NCBI GenBank assembly: GCA_012845835.1
Contig: JABAKD010000023.1
Span: forward strand, 8,826,840-8,890,839
Length of the DNA: 64,000 nt
Reading direction: 5' to 3'
Source of the DNA: Undaria pinnatifida
Taxonomy: Eukaryota; Sar; Phaeophyceae; Laminariales; Alariaceae
A program made the translations under genes and the position numbers. Of this stretch, positions 32,690 through 45,267 are shown piece by piece. Position 1 is the stretch's first letter; every line of letters begins with the position of its first letter. The notes beneath the pieces were generated by a model. That model was given only the letters and a program-made list of their open reading frames with translations. It was not told where the DNA came from and ran no database searches.

Positions 32690-32865
32690 GCATCATCAGC
32701 GATCAGCATCAGCACCAGCATCAGCATCAGCATCATCATCAGCATCAGCGATCAGCTACAGCGTCAGCATCAGCATCAATATCAGCGTGAGCATCAGCGA
32801 TCAGCATGAGCATCAGCATCAGCATTATCGATCAACATCAGCATCACCATCACCATGAGAGAGTC
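32690..32865 (+). repeat. (CATCAG)n repeat in the copia leader
   Basis: Degenerate hexamer array CATCAG/CACCAG/CATCAT with ATCAGCGATCAGC interruptions, between the 5' LTR and gag. Confidence 0.9.
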
Positions 32866-32973
32866 CACCAAAGCAGGTGATGCGGTAGACAAGCTCGTTT
32901 TAGAGCTCTCAACAGCCAATTTAATGGGGTAAATTTTGACGTATGAAAACGCACGGCTCAGTCTGCGATAAGT

Positions 32974-35180
32974 ATGCGTCATGCCGGGATCTCTGATATC
33001 CTGAAAGGGCGTCCTTGCCCCGAGCCCGAACTAACTAGTCCTCGTCCATCTTCTAGAAGAAGTAGGCCTTCACGAGCTGTAACTCGCAGCCAGGCCGCTG
33101 ACGAAACGGGCACTCAGTCCGGGGAAACGCCCCCGGCTGACACAGCAAAAAATGTACAGCCGGACGCAGGGAGTACTCCCGTGGACACGGCGCATCTGCT
33201 GCCATCATATTCGGGATATTCTACACACCCAGCCGCAACATCAGTTTTATGGGCCACGGATGACAACATGTCAAATTTGGAAGACATCAAGCACTGGCAC
33301 TGCGACAACAGTCTTCTGTTCGACTTCTTGTTCCTGACAACATCGGGAGCTGCGGCCAGCTTTCTTCTACAATTCAAGCCTAAACGAGGTGAACTTGCAA
33401 CTGGAAAAGCTGCTTAGGATGGTATGGTTAGAGAATATCAAAATTCCACCCGCCAACGTAGACGTATAGTCTAATCAAACAACTACTAACGCATACGGTC
33501 ATGACGGATGGGGAAGACCCAGACGTGTTTTTAAATGAAGTATTCTTTTTACGGGATGAATTGGTGGACATGGGAGAGGTATTCAACGATGACAGCATAT
33601 TGGACATAGTGTTGGAAGGACTCACGGATGAATACCTCCAAATAAAATATAGCGCCGAAGCAGATGATGACTTCACACTCGACTGAGCTGTGACAACAAT
33701 GCGAAATATATACGCGAATAGGGCGATGCAAAACGGGCCTTTGCGAAAAGCGAAGGGGCGTGAATCTGCTATGGTAGTCACGTCAACACCCTTAGCAGTA
33801 GTGATCTGTTCACACTGCAAAACGCCAGACCATCGATTCCAAAATTGCTTTAAGCGCAAGAGAAAGATGTCGGGGAAGAAACCTCCCCCGACAACTCGAA
33901 AGAATTCGTGGTGCAGCCTGCAAAAATTCAATCGCCACGATAATATCGACTATCAGTCTCAAATGCGGGACGACAATATATCCCGTTGCCCTCGTCCTGG
34001 CCAACAAAATGGCCGGCACAATAACAACCGCGGCGCTCACGCCAACACCGCCATAACTCCAACTTCAACAACGCAAATGGAAGCTTACGTCCCAGTGACA
34101 CATGCTCCATCCACTCCTGTGTCTGCGACTACAGAAGCTACTTCTACGTCCTTCGCGACTCCTCCCTGTCCACCCTCATCTCCAGCTGGTATAGGTTATT
34201 CTTTCATCGCCGCACCTCCGATCAACATCGCCGCGCAGCCCGTCGACTTCTCCATGACCGCGGACAGCGGAGCTTCTAGCCACCTCATCGACAATCAGCT
34301 CTTACCTGGCATCGAACATGAAATGAACCACCATGTACAGCTGGACCCTCTTGAAACAATAAACGTAGGAGGAAACCATGGCCTCTAAGGCGTTGGGCAA
34401 GGGGTTTTGTTCGTTCAAGTGTCGGACCACATAGGCTCTAAGCACTCTGTGCAGCTTCCTTTCACGGTCGTACCAGGGCTAGGCAGGCACGTATTTTCGG
34501 GGGGATCAGCTGCTGTGATAGGATTCACTATGATCATCGCCACGAAGCCGTATCTGGACATGGGTGCATTGGCTGTACCCCTACGCAAAGACAGCCACTG
34601 CTTTTCTCTGCACCATCTTGACCTTACCGCTGGTGCTACCAGCCGAACACCTGAGACAGCGTTTCCGACCATTTCTAGCAAAAAATTAAACCGGAAACCA
34701 TCCTCGCTGTTTAAGCTTCAACTGCTACTGAAGCGTTTTCCCCGCCTGAAACCATTCCAGCTAACATCGGGCACAGGAGGTTGGGTCATCCCAAGCAGGT
34801 GATGGCCGAGGTGAAAAATATCCCAGAGTGTGGGGTAAATTTTCCAGACACTTTATCGGCGTGTGATACATGCAAGATCATCAAGAGTACTCAACAGAAA
34901 CACCTAAGACATTGAGGCCTAACCTTTCCAGCGAACATACAATCTGGTGAGTACTGACCTGGTGGGATACGTCGACATAGCAAAATGTGCCGACCATCAC
35001 AGCAGGGTAAAAGAGGCCTCCTTCGTCGAAGAGCCGCCTTTCGTTCTACCAACAGCAGACTCGGCCACTTCTCAGGTATGAGCGCGTCAGCTGGTCCTAC
35101 AACGCCAAGGATCTCCGAAACAGCAGTTCGATACCGTTTCGCAGTACACCAGCAGGGCTCTCGGAATGGATATATTTAAC
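32974..35180 (+). pseudogene. copia gag-protease-integrase remnant
   Basis: The gag start is near 33260 (MSNLEDIKHWHC region), then an internal break. The frame 33501-34802 carries gag helices, a CX2CX4HX4C zinc knuckle (CSHCKTPDHRFQNC at about 33815) and the protease motif TADSGASSHLID at about 34255. Two in-frame stops interrupt it: TGA at 33684-33686 (CGA expected) and TAA at 34386-34388. After a frameshift near 34760 comes the integrase zinc region, HRRLGHPKQVM ... CDTCKI. It decays within the integrase core by 35180. Confidence 0.85.
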
Positions 35181-35199
35181 CGTCCAATATTTATTTCGG

Positions 35200-37396
35200 T
35201 ACCGAACACGTACGCGCAACGTATTGCCTCACCATGAGCGGAAAAATGCAACCTTCAGCTACCTCTGTTCGAATACAAACGACTTCAGCTCGGAAAACTC
35301 TTTCTAAGCTCCAGCACCTTGAAGTCTAAACTACAGCTCCGGCCCGCAAGACCGCCTTGACTGTCGCGACGACCTTTTATAGTATCCCAGGCAACCTCCA
35401 TGATCGCAAATAAATGTCATTGCTTCATGGAGTTCCATGATCGGAAAATTGGTGCATGGGTTAGATACGTAGCAAGATCATTCTCGATGCCGCCATCGGG
35501 GCGTGCAGAAGACGTTGAAAATATATATTATTAATACCACCCCCGGAAAGGATGATGGGAGGAGGAGAGGGAAATTGGAAGTTGGAAGTGACCAAGAGAG
35601 GTCCCCCTTCTCCAAGCTCGCCTCGTCCCCGAACCATAAATAGCGACAAGCGCTCTCGTGCCATACTTGGATAATTCCATCGTACCACACAATACACTCA
35701 CGCAGCTAAGCCATACATACTGAGCCAATCTTACTAACCCATACTTCAGTCTCCCAGTACGTGCGTATGAGAGCATATATGCAAATGTGCATGTTCCGTT
35801 TCTTGTTGAACCATATATGATGACGATGTATGTGGCACACGAGCAACTGTTCTTACGTGTATCATACAATAACAAGTCGTATCATGCACCAGTAAATATT
35901 ATTGCTACTGGTGGCTCCATAGGTCACGTACGTACCATACAAATACATATAGGAACGTTTCCCCATGGATAGTCCGCCTGAAGAAATATCCATGCCTTTA
36001 TAACATAACAGGCCACATACTGCAATACAGTTATAAAATATTCCTCGCATGATTCACACGATACCTTTGACGGCGTATCTCCCCAAATTCACACCATTCC
36101 TTAGACGGCGAATGGCCCCGAACACATTACCCCATCGTACATATTATAGATGCAATGTGGTTCCATGAATCGAACCATGATATCATAACTTCTCACATTC
36201 CATACAAGGTTACGACGTTTTATAGGTGGGAAAAAGTCAAGCCTGTGTGTGATTCTGCCGTGTGCTATCGGACCTTTCAATCACCGACAAACCGCGATGT
36301 ACCGGGGACGGCGAAGCGCGTTACGAACAACCAAATAAGCAATGTACCGACGAACGATTGGTCCATCATAATTCAGCTACAAGACTGCAATAGACCGGGG
36401 AAGAACAAGGCCGAAGTACACGTGGCATCACAACCATTCTCCCCGTCTCTGTCCAAGCGCTTCTTCAGCCTTCCTTTACCTTCCGTACAAATGAGCTCCA
36501 TCAACAGCTACCCGAATGGCACTCCCGTCAACAATCGGGGACAGGCGCTGGTTTTGTGGGTACGATTGAAATTGGTACTTAAGTAGAAAATATTTCTTAG
36601 TGCAACAGTTCTTCGTCAACTATAAAGTTACAACTGCTCGCCAGTTACGTATTAGTAAAGGTGGAACTATGTGTCGTATGAACTTAAGTAAACGATAGTA
36701 CAGCAATAGGCAAGATGTTCTACCGGAAAATGCGTACGATTACATATTTTAGCATCAACGAGTAAAGGCTCACAAATACTGTCTATCTCATGCTCTTCAG
36801 CGTACGAGTAGTATCAGACAGTTTATCGTTACATGCGTATCCGAGGATCATATTGAAGTGGCGTGGTTATCTTACAGCAGTGACCTTTGTTTATTTTTAC
36901 AGCAGTGACCTTTGTTTATTTTTATTATTTTTGGGACATGGCTCGATGATGGACTATGATTACATCCATCACAGTCTAATAAAGTACTATCAGTATTCGT
37001 ACTTCTACCTGCTTCTTTATTTTTTGTTTTTGCGGAAGCACGTAAGTACATTCAACAAACAATTGAATATTGAGAATGTTATATTTTGTCGTGTTTGACA
37101 CTTGTCCACAATTCTCTAAATTTGTCTTGTATTGTTTATCTATTTGGTACAATTCAGGAAGCGTGTTCAACACCCAGTATTTATCGCTGGTAATTACACA
37201 GAACGTATTTTTTACACGTAAATTTCTTTGTAAGGTTTGATTTTATTATAAATGCGTGGATAACATAGATACATTCATATTGCCGCGGTTGATACACCGG
37301 ATTGAATATGAGACCCATTTGTTTTGTACTATTTTACGAATTTGTTTTTCTAAGTATGAGGATTCTCTAGCAATCTGACTTTGCATTATGGGGTCG
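35200..37396. other. AT-rich internal DNA of the second copia element, no RT found
   Basis: One 143-codon plus-strand frame (36155-36586) has no recognised family. The rest is AT-rich with many stops. A direct duplication of about 22 bp, CAGCAGTGACCTTTGTTTATTT, occurs at about 36876-36920. It could be an insertion that replaced RT and RNase H. Confidence 0.4.
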
Positions 37397-37819
37397 TATT
37401 GAGAGTAAGAACCTTGGATTCAAATCTAAGTGGATGCGCAGTCTATTCGAGCAGTGTATTCGCACGAATAAGAGATGCAGTTGAAGGTTGAATCTTACGT
37501 TGAATCTTCGCTGGAACTTTGTTGTAAACGTATATTTGAGTATGTTATGGATGTCCCGTCGTCCCGGTATTCTACCGGACTACGGGCGTTGTTCCGTGAC
37601 AATCAAGTGGTGATGCAACCCACCATGATCACTCTCCCAACTCTCCCTTATTTCCCTTCTTTCCCTTCTTCTCTCTTGGGCCTCAAGCGCCCTTTTCACA
37701 CTATTCCTGTTCTTTTTTTATAACAAGTGATCTTAACAGACACTTTGGTGCCACCTCTGCATCTCTTCGCAATGAAGACAGAGCCTCCACACAACCATTG
37801 TGTTCACAGGCTATTCACA
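37397..37819 (+). repeat. 3' LTR of the second copia element
   Basis: Counterpart of 32145-32571, with the start changed to TATTGAGAG and small indels. Confidence 0.85.
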
Positions 37820-38340
37820 GTATGATGGCATGACCCTCCGTCGTGGGACAGAGATCATAGCAGATCGTTCCGCGATACTTCAGGCGGTTGTCGACCAGAC
37901 ATGCAAGTCGACTCCAACACTATGTTTCACCATAAAACATATACATGCTGCTCTCTTGCTCCGGGCTTGCTCTCAGATTTTTCTGTCCGGTAGACATATA
38001 CATGTCCTTAATTCTTGGTATTCCAGTTCTTCCTCGAAAAGCAGGGTTTGTTGTTGTTGTTTTCACATTATCTGGCATAATTAAGTCCGTGGTCACAGGT
38101 ATAGACGTATGAGTGTAGCCCATGTAGTGTCGGAATGTCAGACTTCATCGCTGTGAGGAATGATAAAGAAGTGTTATAATTCAGTTGGTCTCGTGAACAG
38201 ACTCGACGCTCTGTTATTTTCCTCTCAGATGGTTAGATATACTCTCACAACAACAGCAGTAGTGGTAGCATACTGCTCTCTCCTCTACCACTACAACAGC
38301 AGTGTGAAGCGTCGTTTCCGCCAGGTACATACAAAAAAAT
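37820..38340. other. Intergenic, no gene seen
   Basis: Short ORFs without protein character. No repeat partner noticed. Confidence 0.4.
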
Positions 38341-38344
38341 TACC

Positions 38345-38490
38345 CAGATAGCTACAGTGTAGTTGTAATGGGAGTCGCCGACCTATATCCTTAATGAGAA
38401 CACACAAGCCGTAATACGCGCGATCGGAGTATCACACACAGCTTGCAAAGATGAGTTTCGACAAAATCTCCGATCTCACAGCTGGGCTAT
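38345..38490 (-). repeat. Family-B repeat, inverted copy
   Basis: GGGAGTCGCCGACCTATATC, AATACGCGCGATCGGAGTAT and AAGATGAGTTTCGAC, ending against a TATATATATA tract. Confidence 0.85.
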
Positions 38491-38754
38491 ATTTGCATTT
38501 ATATATATATAATTGTTGTCATTCTTATGGGAGATGTGCCAGTAGATGATCTGCTGTGTGGCCCTCGTGTCGGAGAGAGGTCGATGATCGTTAACAATTG
38601 AGCTATCTCATAGAAGATGGTTGAAAACACTCGCGCGACTGTTAGCTCGGGCATTCCCTCGGGGTGAATTCGAAGCTGCTCTGGCGGCATAATATATCTC
38701 CAGAGATGTTGTGTGCATAGCTGGTACCTGGTATATTATAAATTATAATATCAT

Positions 38755-39660
38755 AGACTTCCCCAGCTGTGGGATCGAAGATTTCGTAGAAACTCATGTT
38801 TGCTGCAGCATGCCGTGTGTGACACTCCGATCGCGCGTATTGCTGGATTGGTGTCCTCATTAAGGATATAATAGGTCGGCGACTCCCCTTGGAGGTTCAG
38901 TGTTGTAGTAGCTTGTACGAGAGGGTCAACCGGGTGATGTTGACCACTTTGTGCGCAGAAATTATAAAAGCCGTTTTTAAGGGGGACCAAATCTGACAGT
39001 GTGGAAGGAAATGCATCCAATCCGATTATTTTCAAGTATATCCTGTTCAAGTCGTATAGCCAAAACCGGTGAGGGGAGGAAGGCGTTTATGAGCGCGTGG
39101 GGGCCGGGGGCGGGGGGGAAATTTTCTTTTTGTTTCAGGAGGGGGGAACGGGGGCGGGGGGGGAAGAGGGGGATTGAAAAGGAGGGGGGCCGGGGGGGCG
39201 GGCATTCCAACCGCTTTTGGTCGCATAAACGTACACTTTGTTTGGAAGGGACTTTATATTATTATACGTGTTGTGCTAGGTCTAGCGATGGTACGGGTTG
39301 CGGGGAAATAGAATGCGGGCGGGAAGTTACGCGAAATGAATTGGATCTACGGCATGGATAGCTGGAAAGGTAATGCTTGATAAGGCGTGATATCATCTGT
39401 CTAGTGGTGTTTATGTCTCTGGCAGATTTTGATTTTAGGTGGGGCGGTGGGGGAGCGGGGGGGGAGGGGGGGTTGTGTGCGTGTGTGTGTCTTGGGGGGG
39501 AGGGGTTGATGGGGCGGCGGGAGAGAGGTGTGTATGATGGTGGTGGTGGTGGTGACGGTGGCGGGGGACGGAGGAGGTGGATGGTAACCAAACATTCTAC
39601 CTGTGTGTGACATGCAAATGTTGAACAATATTTCACAATTAAAACTCTGAGGTGGGATGG
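38755..39660 (+). repeat. Family-B repeat, long copy
   Basis: Starts CCCAGCTGTGGGATCGAAG. The middle has AAATTATAAAAGCCG and GGGGGACCAAATCTGACAG, followed by long G-rich tracts. The tail (GTTGTGCTAGGTCTAGCG) corresponds to 19520 onward. Confidence 0.8.
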
Positions 39661-39869
39661 GAGGGAAAAATGTTACTACGTGATGATGGTGTTGCTTTTT
39701 TTTGTTTGATGCTCTTTATACGAGTAGCAGTGCTCTCTGATTTTCGTATAGCATATTAATACGCATACTACTACGGCCATGTACTTATGGTTTGCTCTAA
39801 ATGTATTTTATACAATACCCTGTGAGGGAAGTCCATTAGACTAATATTTCTATTATAAGACCGGTATTT

Positions 39870-40000
39870 GATGGTTGCCACCGTAGCGTAGCGAATAGAC
39901 AACCATTAAGGACCTTGGACTCTTGGGTCAATGGTTGCCACCGGAGCGATAGACAACCATTTTAAGGACCTTGGACTCTTTGGTCAATCTTTTGGGTACA
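39870..40000 (+). repeat. Short tandem duplication (ATGGTTGCCACCG...GACAACCATT)
   Basis: The unit from ATGGTTGCCACCGTAGCG to AAGGACCTTGGACTCTTGGG is repeated once about 58 bp later with small changes. Confidence 0.8.
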
Positions 40001-40271
40001 CACGTGCCTTATGCTCGAACAGCCAGGTCTGGTTATTTTGTGAGATCAGCATGGGAAAAGGAGATAACCATTTGGAATAACCACTTACAACTGTGATATG
40101 CACTGTGTTATAGCTTCGCGGTGTGGTATAATACAGGGATCGGGTAGTTTGCCGTAAGATAGAATATTCGATTTGTGCAACCATATTGTATCTCCATGAT
40201 GACAAGTGATCATTGTGACCTGTGTGGAAAGCTTGCGATATAGTGTTGCTATAATTCATAAAACTATCATA

Positions 40272-40735
<464 letters not shown>

Positions 40736-40941
40736 TCACATGAATTATGTATACAGTGCCATGACGACTAATAATGCTTGCCAGATAGGATAGCTATTAT
40801 TCAACAAGTGTGTTTTGTTGACGCTAAACTGATGTCTCTACCCGTATACATCCAGCACACGATCAATATCCTCACCGCATCAAGCTCTAAAGCCACAAAG
40901 AATAGGACAGATAGATGTTCATTTCGAATACAGCAAGCAAT

Positions 40942-41211
40942 TGTTAAGATACGGCCTCGAAAGTGCTGTTATGATCCCCATTTAATATCACTTGGATGGG
41001 GTTCATACGATAAGGTTGTCGTTTTTCATTCGGGAAAGTTAGGAAATACATCGGAGGCACGTGCCTCCGATCTCACAAGCTATCCGGGGCTCTGGTGGAA
41101 TCGAATAAAACTACGTCTCTACGCAGGCAAAGAAAGTGAGTACTCACCGAGGACCTGCTCAATTGGCAGACCTGCAGGGGGCACTCTGTGTCCCCACCCT
41201 ATTACCTTACA
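40942..41211 (+). repeat. 5' LTR of the gypsy element
   Basis: Shares CTACGTCTCTACG, GGCAAAGAAAGTGAGTA, GGGGGCACTCTGTGTCCCC and TCGGAGGCACGTGCCT with the 3' copy. The last is a palindrome around GGCACGTGCC. Confidence 0.85.
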
Positions 41212-41930
41212 AATAGCGTCGTCGGTACAAGGGACTGACCCAGCCGAGCCCACGGGCCCGACCGCTGTTTCTACTTCGTCTGGCTCTTCGGAGCCCCAGA
41301 CGATGCCGCCTTTTTCAAACCCCATCTCCACTCGGAGGCGCCGGCGTTTAGCAACAGCAGCTGGTGAGGCACCCCCTGCTGTCGACTGTGGCTTCGGGCT
41401 CGGCGGGGGCCCCCGGCCATCTTCCAGACGAGTTGCAACTATGCCATGAGCCCGACGGCAGCGGCCGACTCCGCCCGCCGCCGCGACGTTTACTCTTGCC
41501 CACCCGCAGGCCAGCACGGTACCACTTCCGTCCGACCATTACCACGCAGAGACTTTGGGAACTCCTCTCGTACGGCTTACGCCTTCTCCTGGTGACGCGT
41601 CGACTACACCTACGAGGTCGGATGCCCTCGACGACGCTGCTCTATTGCGGGCGGTTCGCGGATTCCGTCGTGCGTTACTCGCATGCTGATTGGAAGCGCG
41701 AACAGCACGAAGAGCCGACGTGCCACGCCACGATATGTTGCATCTCTATGGGCCGGCCGTCGGCCCTGTACCGAACGTCTTGGCATGCTAACCCTCGCAC
41801 AATCGTTCCACCCTCTCAGACATCCAGGAGCTGGCGGGTAAGGGTCGACTACATACAACCGACGACGGCAGCGTCCTACTCGTCCGTAACCCGACACTGC
41901 CGCCAATAAAAGCCTGACAAACCCAACTCT

Positions 41931-43882
41931 GTGGGGCGCGCTGCTTGCCTGCTAAACGACGAACCAGTTCGCATCTACATTCCCCTGCTCATGCGCCCTT
42001 GGATCATTCAAACTTGTCACTCGACGGCCTGTTGTCACCTTGGCACCACGCGCACGTTGCGCATGCTGGAACGTTTTTTTATGTCGTGGATTGGCATGAA
42101 TGTATGCATCCGGAACACCCCATGGCTGACTGTTCGCTGGCCCATCATCTCAATGCCTCTACCAGAAGGTCCAGGTGTCGCCGTCGGTGTTGACTATTTC
42201 GGCCCCTTCCGGTAACACCACAAGACAACACCTTCATCCTGCTGTTCACCGATCGCTTCAGTCATCGGGCCCACATGTTCCCCATCACTGACGCTGAGTT
42301 CACCGCGGAGGGTGAAGCCATTATCCTGGTGAACCAATACATCCCCTTGTGGGGGTGCCCGCGCACCATACTCTCGGATAACGGACTGCAGTTCTGCTTC
42401 AAGATTTCACAAGCTGTAGATCAGCTGTTGGGTGTGCACGAGCTTGCTACAAGCTCCTATCATCCCAAATGTAACGGAGGCATTGAGCGGGTAAACCATA
42501 CTTTGGCCCAAATGCTGGCTATGGTCGTCAACGAGCGACAAGACGATTGGGACTTGCACCTGCCCCACGTAGAGTTCGTTTGCAACGATTCCGTCAGCGC
42601 GGCGACGGGTCTGGCGCCCAACGAGGTCCACATGGGCAGACTCCCACGGCTCGCCCTGACGATTTTCGACCGCACTGGTGTCGTGGGACACCAGATTCTG
42701 GCCCGTGACCACCTGGCCTATTGCGACTTGGCGACCAACCGGCAAAGGCGTGCGAACGACATTGTCCGCGCACATCACGCTCTCATCGTTTCTCATGTTA
42801 ACTGCGGAAACTCCGCCCTCACCGATGCGCTGCGTCCAGCACCTATCTCCACTGTGGATGGTGGGGCATGGGTGCACAAATCTGCCTCTACCATCCGCCA
42901 GGGTGTGAAGGCGAACACCCACGTCAAGGTACTCAAGGCTAAACTCGCGCTTAACTGGACGGGCCCGTACAAGATTTTTGCCGTCGGTCCCTGCTCCCCA
43001 GCCGAGACTCCGGACGGTTCGCCGCTCGGGAGCAATCTCCTCTACTTGGATTTCCCTTCCGACCTGCCCGGTTCGGACGCTCGTCGACATGTGGATATCG
43101 AGCGCTGCAATCCCTGCGCCAACCCCCACGACAGCGGGAACATGCCCAAATATCTACCGGCGGGCCTGACGCACTACGTGCCGAACAAAATTTCAAAGAG
43201 GTCCCCGCCGTACCACGTCACTCAAGACAACGTTTCGAGTCCCCTCCAACGGCTGGAGGTGGAGCAGATCACTGATCATCAGTCGGTACGAGGGCGAGGT
43301 GGCGTCATCGCGGTGCTACACAAGACGCATTGGGCGGGACTCTCCGAACCTTCCTGGGAGCGGGAAATGTACCTCCACCTCTCCCGCTCCCACATTTTGC
43401 GTTATTGGGCCGGAACCCCGGACCATCACCGCCAAACCATCCGCCTGTACCGCCGAATGGGGATCGGGGCGGCACAGCGCGAGGTCTCCCGCAACAACGG
43501 GGAACGTTTTCTAGCGCCGGGCTAACCCTGTGTTCCCCGCGCCGATTGGATCCGTCCCTGCCACGACACAGAATTTCATAAGGGAGTCCACGTTTGGTAC
43601 AAGGGAGGCGATGGGTTATGGTGGCTTGGAAAAATCAGCGCGAGCACTACCGGGGACAAGGTATACCTGGTCCGCTTTCTGGACGACCCGGGATCGATTA
43701 AACTTAATCTTCCCCCGGCGCGCTACATGACTTCGACGGGAGCCGTACGAGGCTCTTGGTGCTTGCACGTTCAAATCGCCAGTGCGTTTCCTCGGGGAAT
43801 CCAACGTAACGTTGACGAATCTCGAGGCGCGGCCGTGGTCAATTGCCTTCGAAGCCGTCATCGCTCCTCGATAGTTCTTTAA
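41931..43882 (+). pseudogene. Gypsy integrase with chromodomain-like tail, broken
   Basis: The zinc-finger part is at 41965-42120 (CHSTACCHLGTTRTLRMLERF); its second half (the CxxC) appears deleted. The integrase core has DYFGPF (first Asp), then a 1-nt frameshift near 42212, then LSDNGLQF (second Asp) and a KCNGGIERVNHTLAQM segment holding the catalytic Glu. It continues to 43525 with a chromodomain-like stretch (LEVEQITDHQS ... GLSEPSWERE). A TAA at 43523-43525 interrupts LAPG*PCVPRADW, after which the frame stays open to 43882 with a Tudor-like WYKGGDGLWWLGKISA segment. The chromodomain and Tudor labels are inferred from spacing and aromatic residues. Confidence 0.88.
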
Positions 43883-44736
43883 TTTTAGGGGTCATGAGGG
43901 TTTAGTATTTGGTTGTTCTTAGTGTCCTGAGGGTCTTCGTCGGGGTTTGGGGCGGTTCGTTCCATCATTATTTGTTTCTTTTTGTCCTGCCGAAACCCCT
44001 TTTCAGTGCCGGGCCAGGGTTCGGGCAAACCGCCGCTATCTGAGGCGCTGGGCTGTCGCCCTTTCTTCATTGTTCTATTTCGCCCTGTCGACGCCCTCCT
44101 CAGCTCAGAGCTGGCGGGCGACCAGGGCACCCTTTTCACGCGTAACGTGGTACAGGGCTATGTTCGGGTCTGTGAGTCATCTTTTATCATTTGTGTGTTG
44201 TACTTGTTCTACTTTGTTTTTTCGACTAAACATTTGCCCCCCTAGAGGGGCTGTAGGTGCTGATACCTTCCATCCCGGGTATTTGACGTTTCCTCGTCTA
44301 ACCCCCCGCCATGCCGATGGCCCGCGGGAGGTTTTTCGCATGACTTCTCTCTTGTGTTAGCGCCCGTGTTTCCCTCCATATTGACAAGGGCTCGCCTCGC
44401 CGAAGTACCTTTTCTGTGATTGGTTTGCCGTAGAGCATTTCCTGCCCCCCCCCGCCACACCGGCGGTATGCGGCAGGTTCTAAAGCCTTTTCTGCCCCTC
44501 TCTGCCACACCGGCGGCACGCGGCAGGTTTTTGATGAGTGACCTTTGCCTTGTTGTAGTGTCTGCGTTTCCTTCCACTTGTTTTTTTCTCGTGTTCCTGG
44601 CTCCATAGCTAGACCGTTAGAGGTGTGGGAGTGGGTTTTGAAGGGTTGCATCTTCGACTCATGGTCTAGTTCGTAGAACCTGAGTTTCCCCGAATCTCTC
44701 ATATTTCTACATATGCGGCTCATCAAGGTGGGCTAG
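43883..44736 (+). other. Gypsy 3' untranslated region with repeats
   Basis: It contains a CACACCGGCGGYAYGCGGCAGG unit repeated at about 44456 and 44504. A related ATGGCCCGCGGGAGG lies at 44317. No coding sequence. Confidence 0.6.
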
Positions 44737-45007
44737 TGTTTAGATACAGCCTCGAAAGGCCTGAAAATATCCGAATTTGATATCATTTGGATGGGTTCCG
44801 TATGAAAATGTTGGCGTTTTATATTCGCGAAAGTTAGGAAATAGATCGGAGGCACGTGCCTGCGACATCAGGAGCTATCCAGGGCCCTAGTGGAATCGAA
44901 TACAGCTACGTCTCTACGGAGGCAAAGAAAGTGAGTATTCTCCGAGGACCTTCTCAATTGGGCAGACCTGGAGGGGGCACTCTGTGTCCCCACCCTGTAA
45001 CCTTACA
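44737..45007 (+). repeat. 3' LTR of the gypsy element
   Basis: Counterpart of 40942-41211 with about 10% differences. Confidence 0.85.
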
Positions 45008-45267
45008 CAAGGTGATGATGATGTTGTTATGCAACGCCACCGGCAATGAACACAAGGGGGGAGAACAAGTGCAAATCAGCTTGCTACTGGTTTAAACTTT
45101 TTTTTCAAAACGCATGTCATGTGCCCGCGCTCAATTACGTTACTTCGTTCGGCATATATATGTAACTTCGTTCGGCATACAGACGGGTTGGGAGGCCATC
45201 ATGCGGACGGCACGTACGAAGTACCCTAAAGTGCTAGGTTGGTGTGGTGTAAGACAATTTTAACATG

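Larger units (their letters stand above)
32145..37819 (+). mobile_element. Decayed Ty1/copia element with recognisable LTRs
   Basis: Direct repeats 32145-32571 and 37397-37819 are about 90% similar and bound an internal region that begins with copia gag, zinc knuckle, protease and integrase in order. The sequence after the 5' LTR, GGTTATGAGCC, resembles the usual copia primer site for initiator tRNA-Met. Candidate target duplications (AAGTG and GTATG) do not match. Integrase breaks off near 35180 and no RT or RNase H was found; 35200-37390 is AT-rich DNA of unknown origin. Confidence 0.85.
40942..45007 (+). mobile_element. Internally deleted Ty3/gypsy element
   Basis: Direct repeats 40942-41211 and 44737-45007 (about 270 bp; TGTTAAGATACGGCC or TGTTTAGATACAGCC at the start, CCTTACA at the end) flank 3.5 kb. 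The internal part has a short gag-like stretch and then the integrase region. RT, RNase H and protease are absent, so a large internal deletion has occurred. No convincing target duplication was found. Confidence 0.8.
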
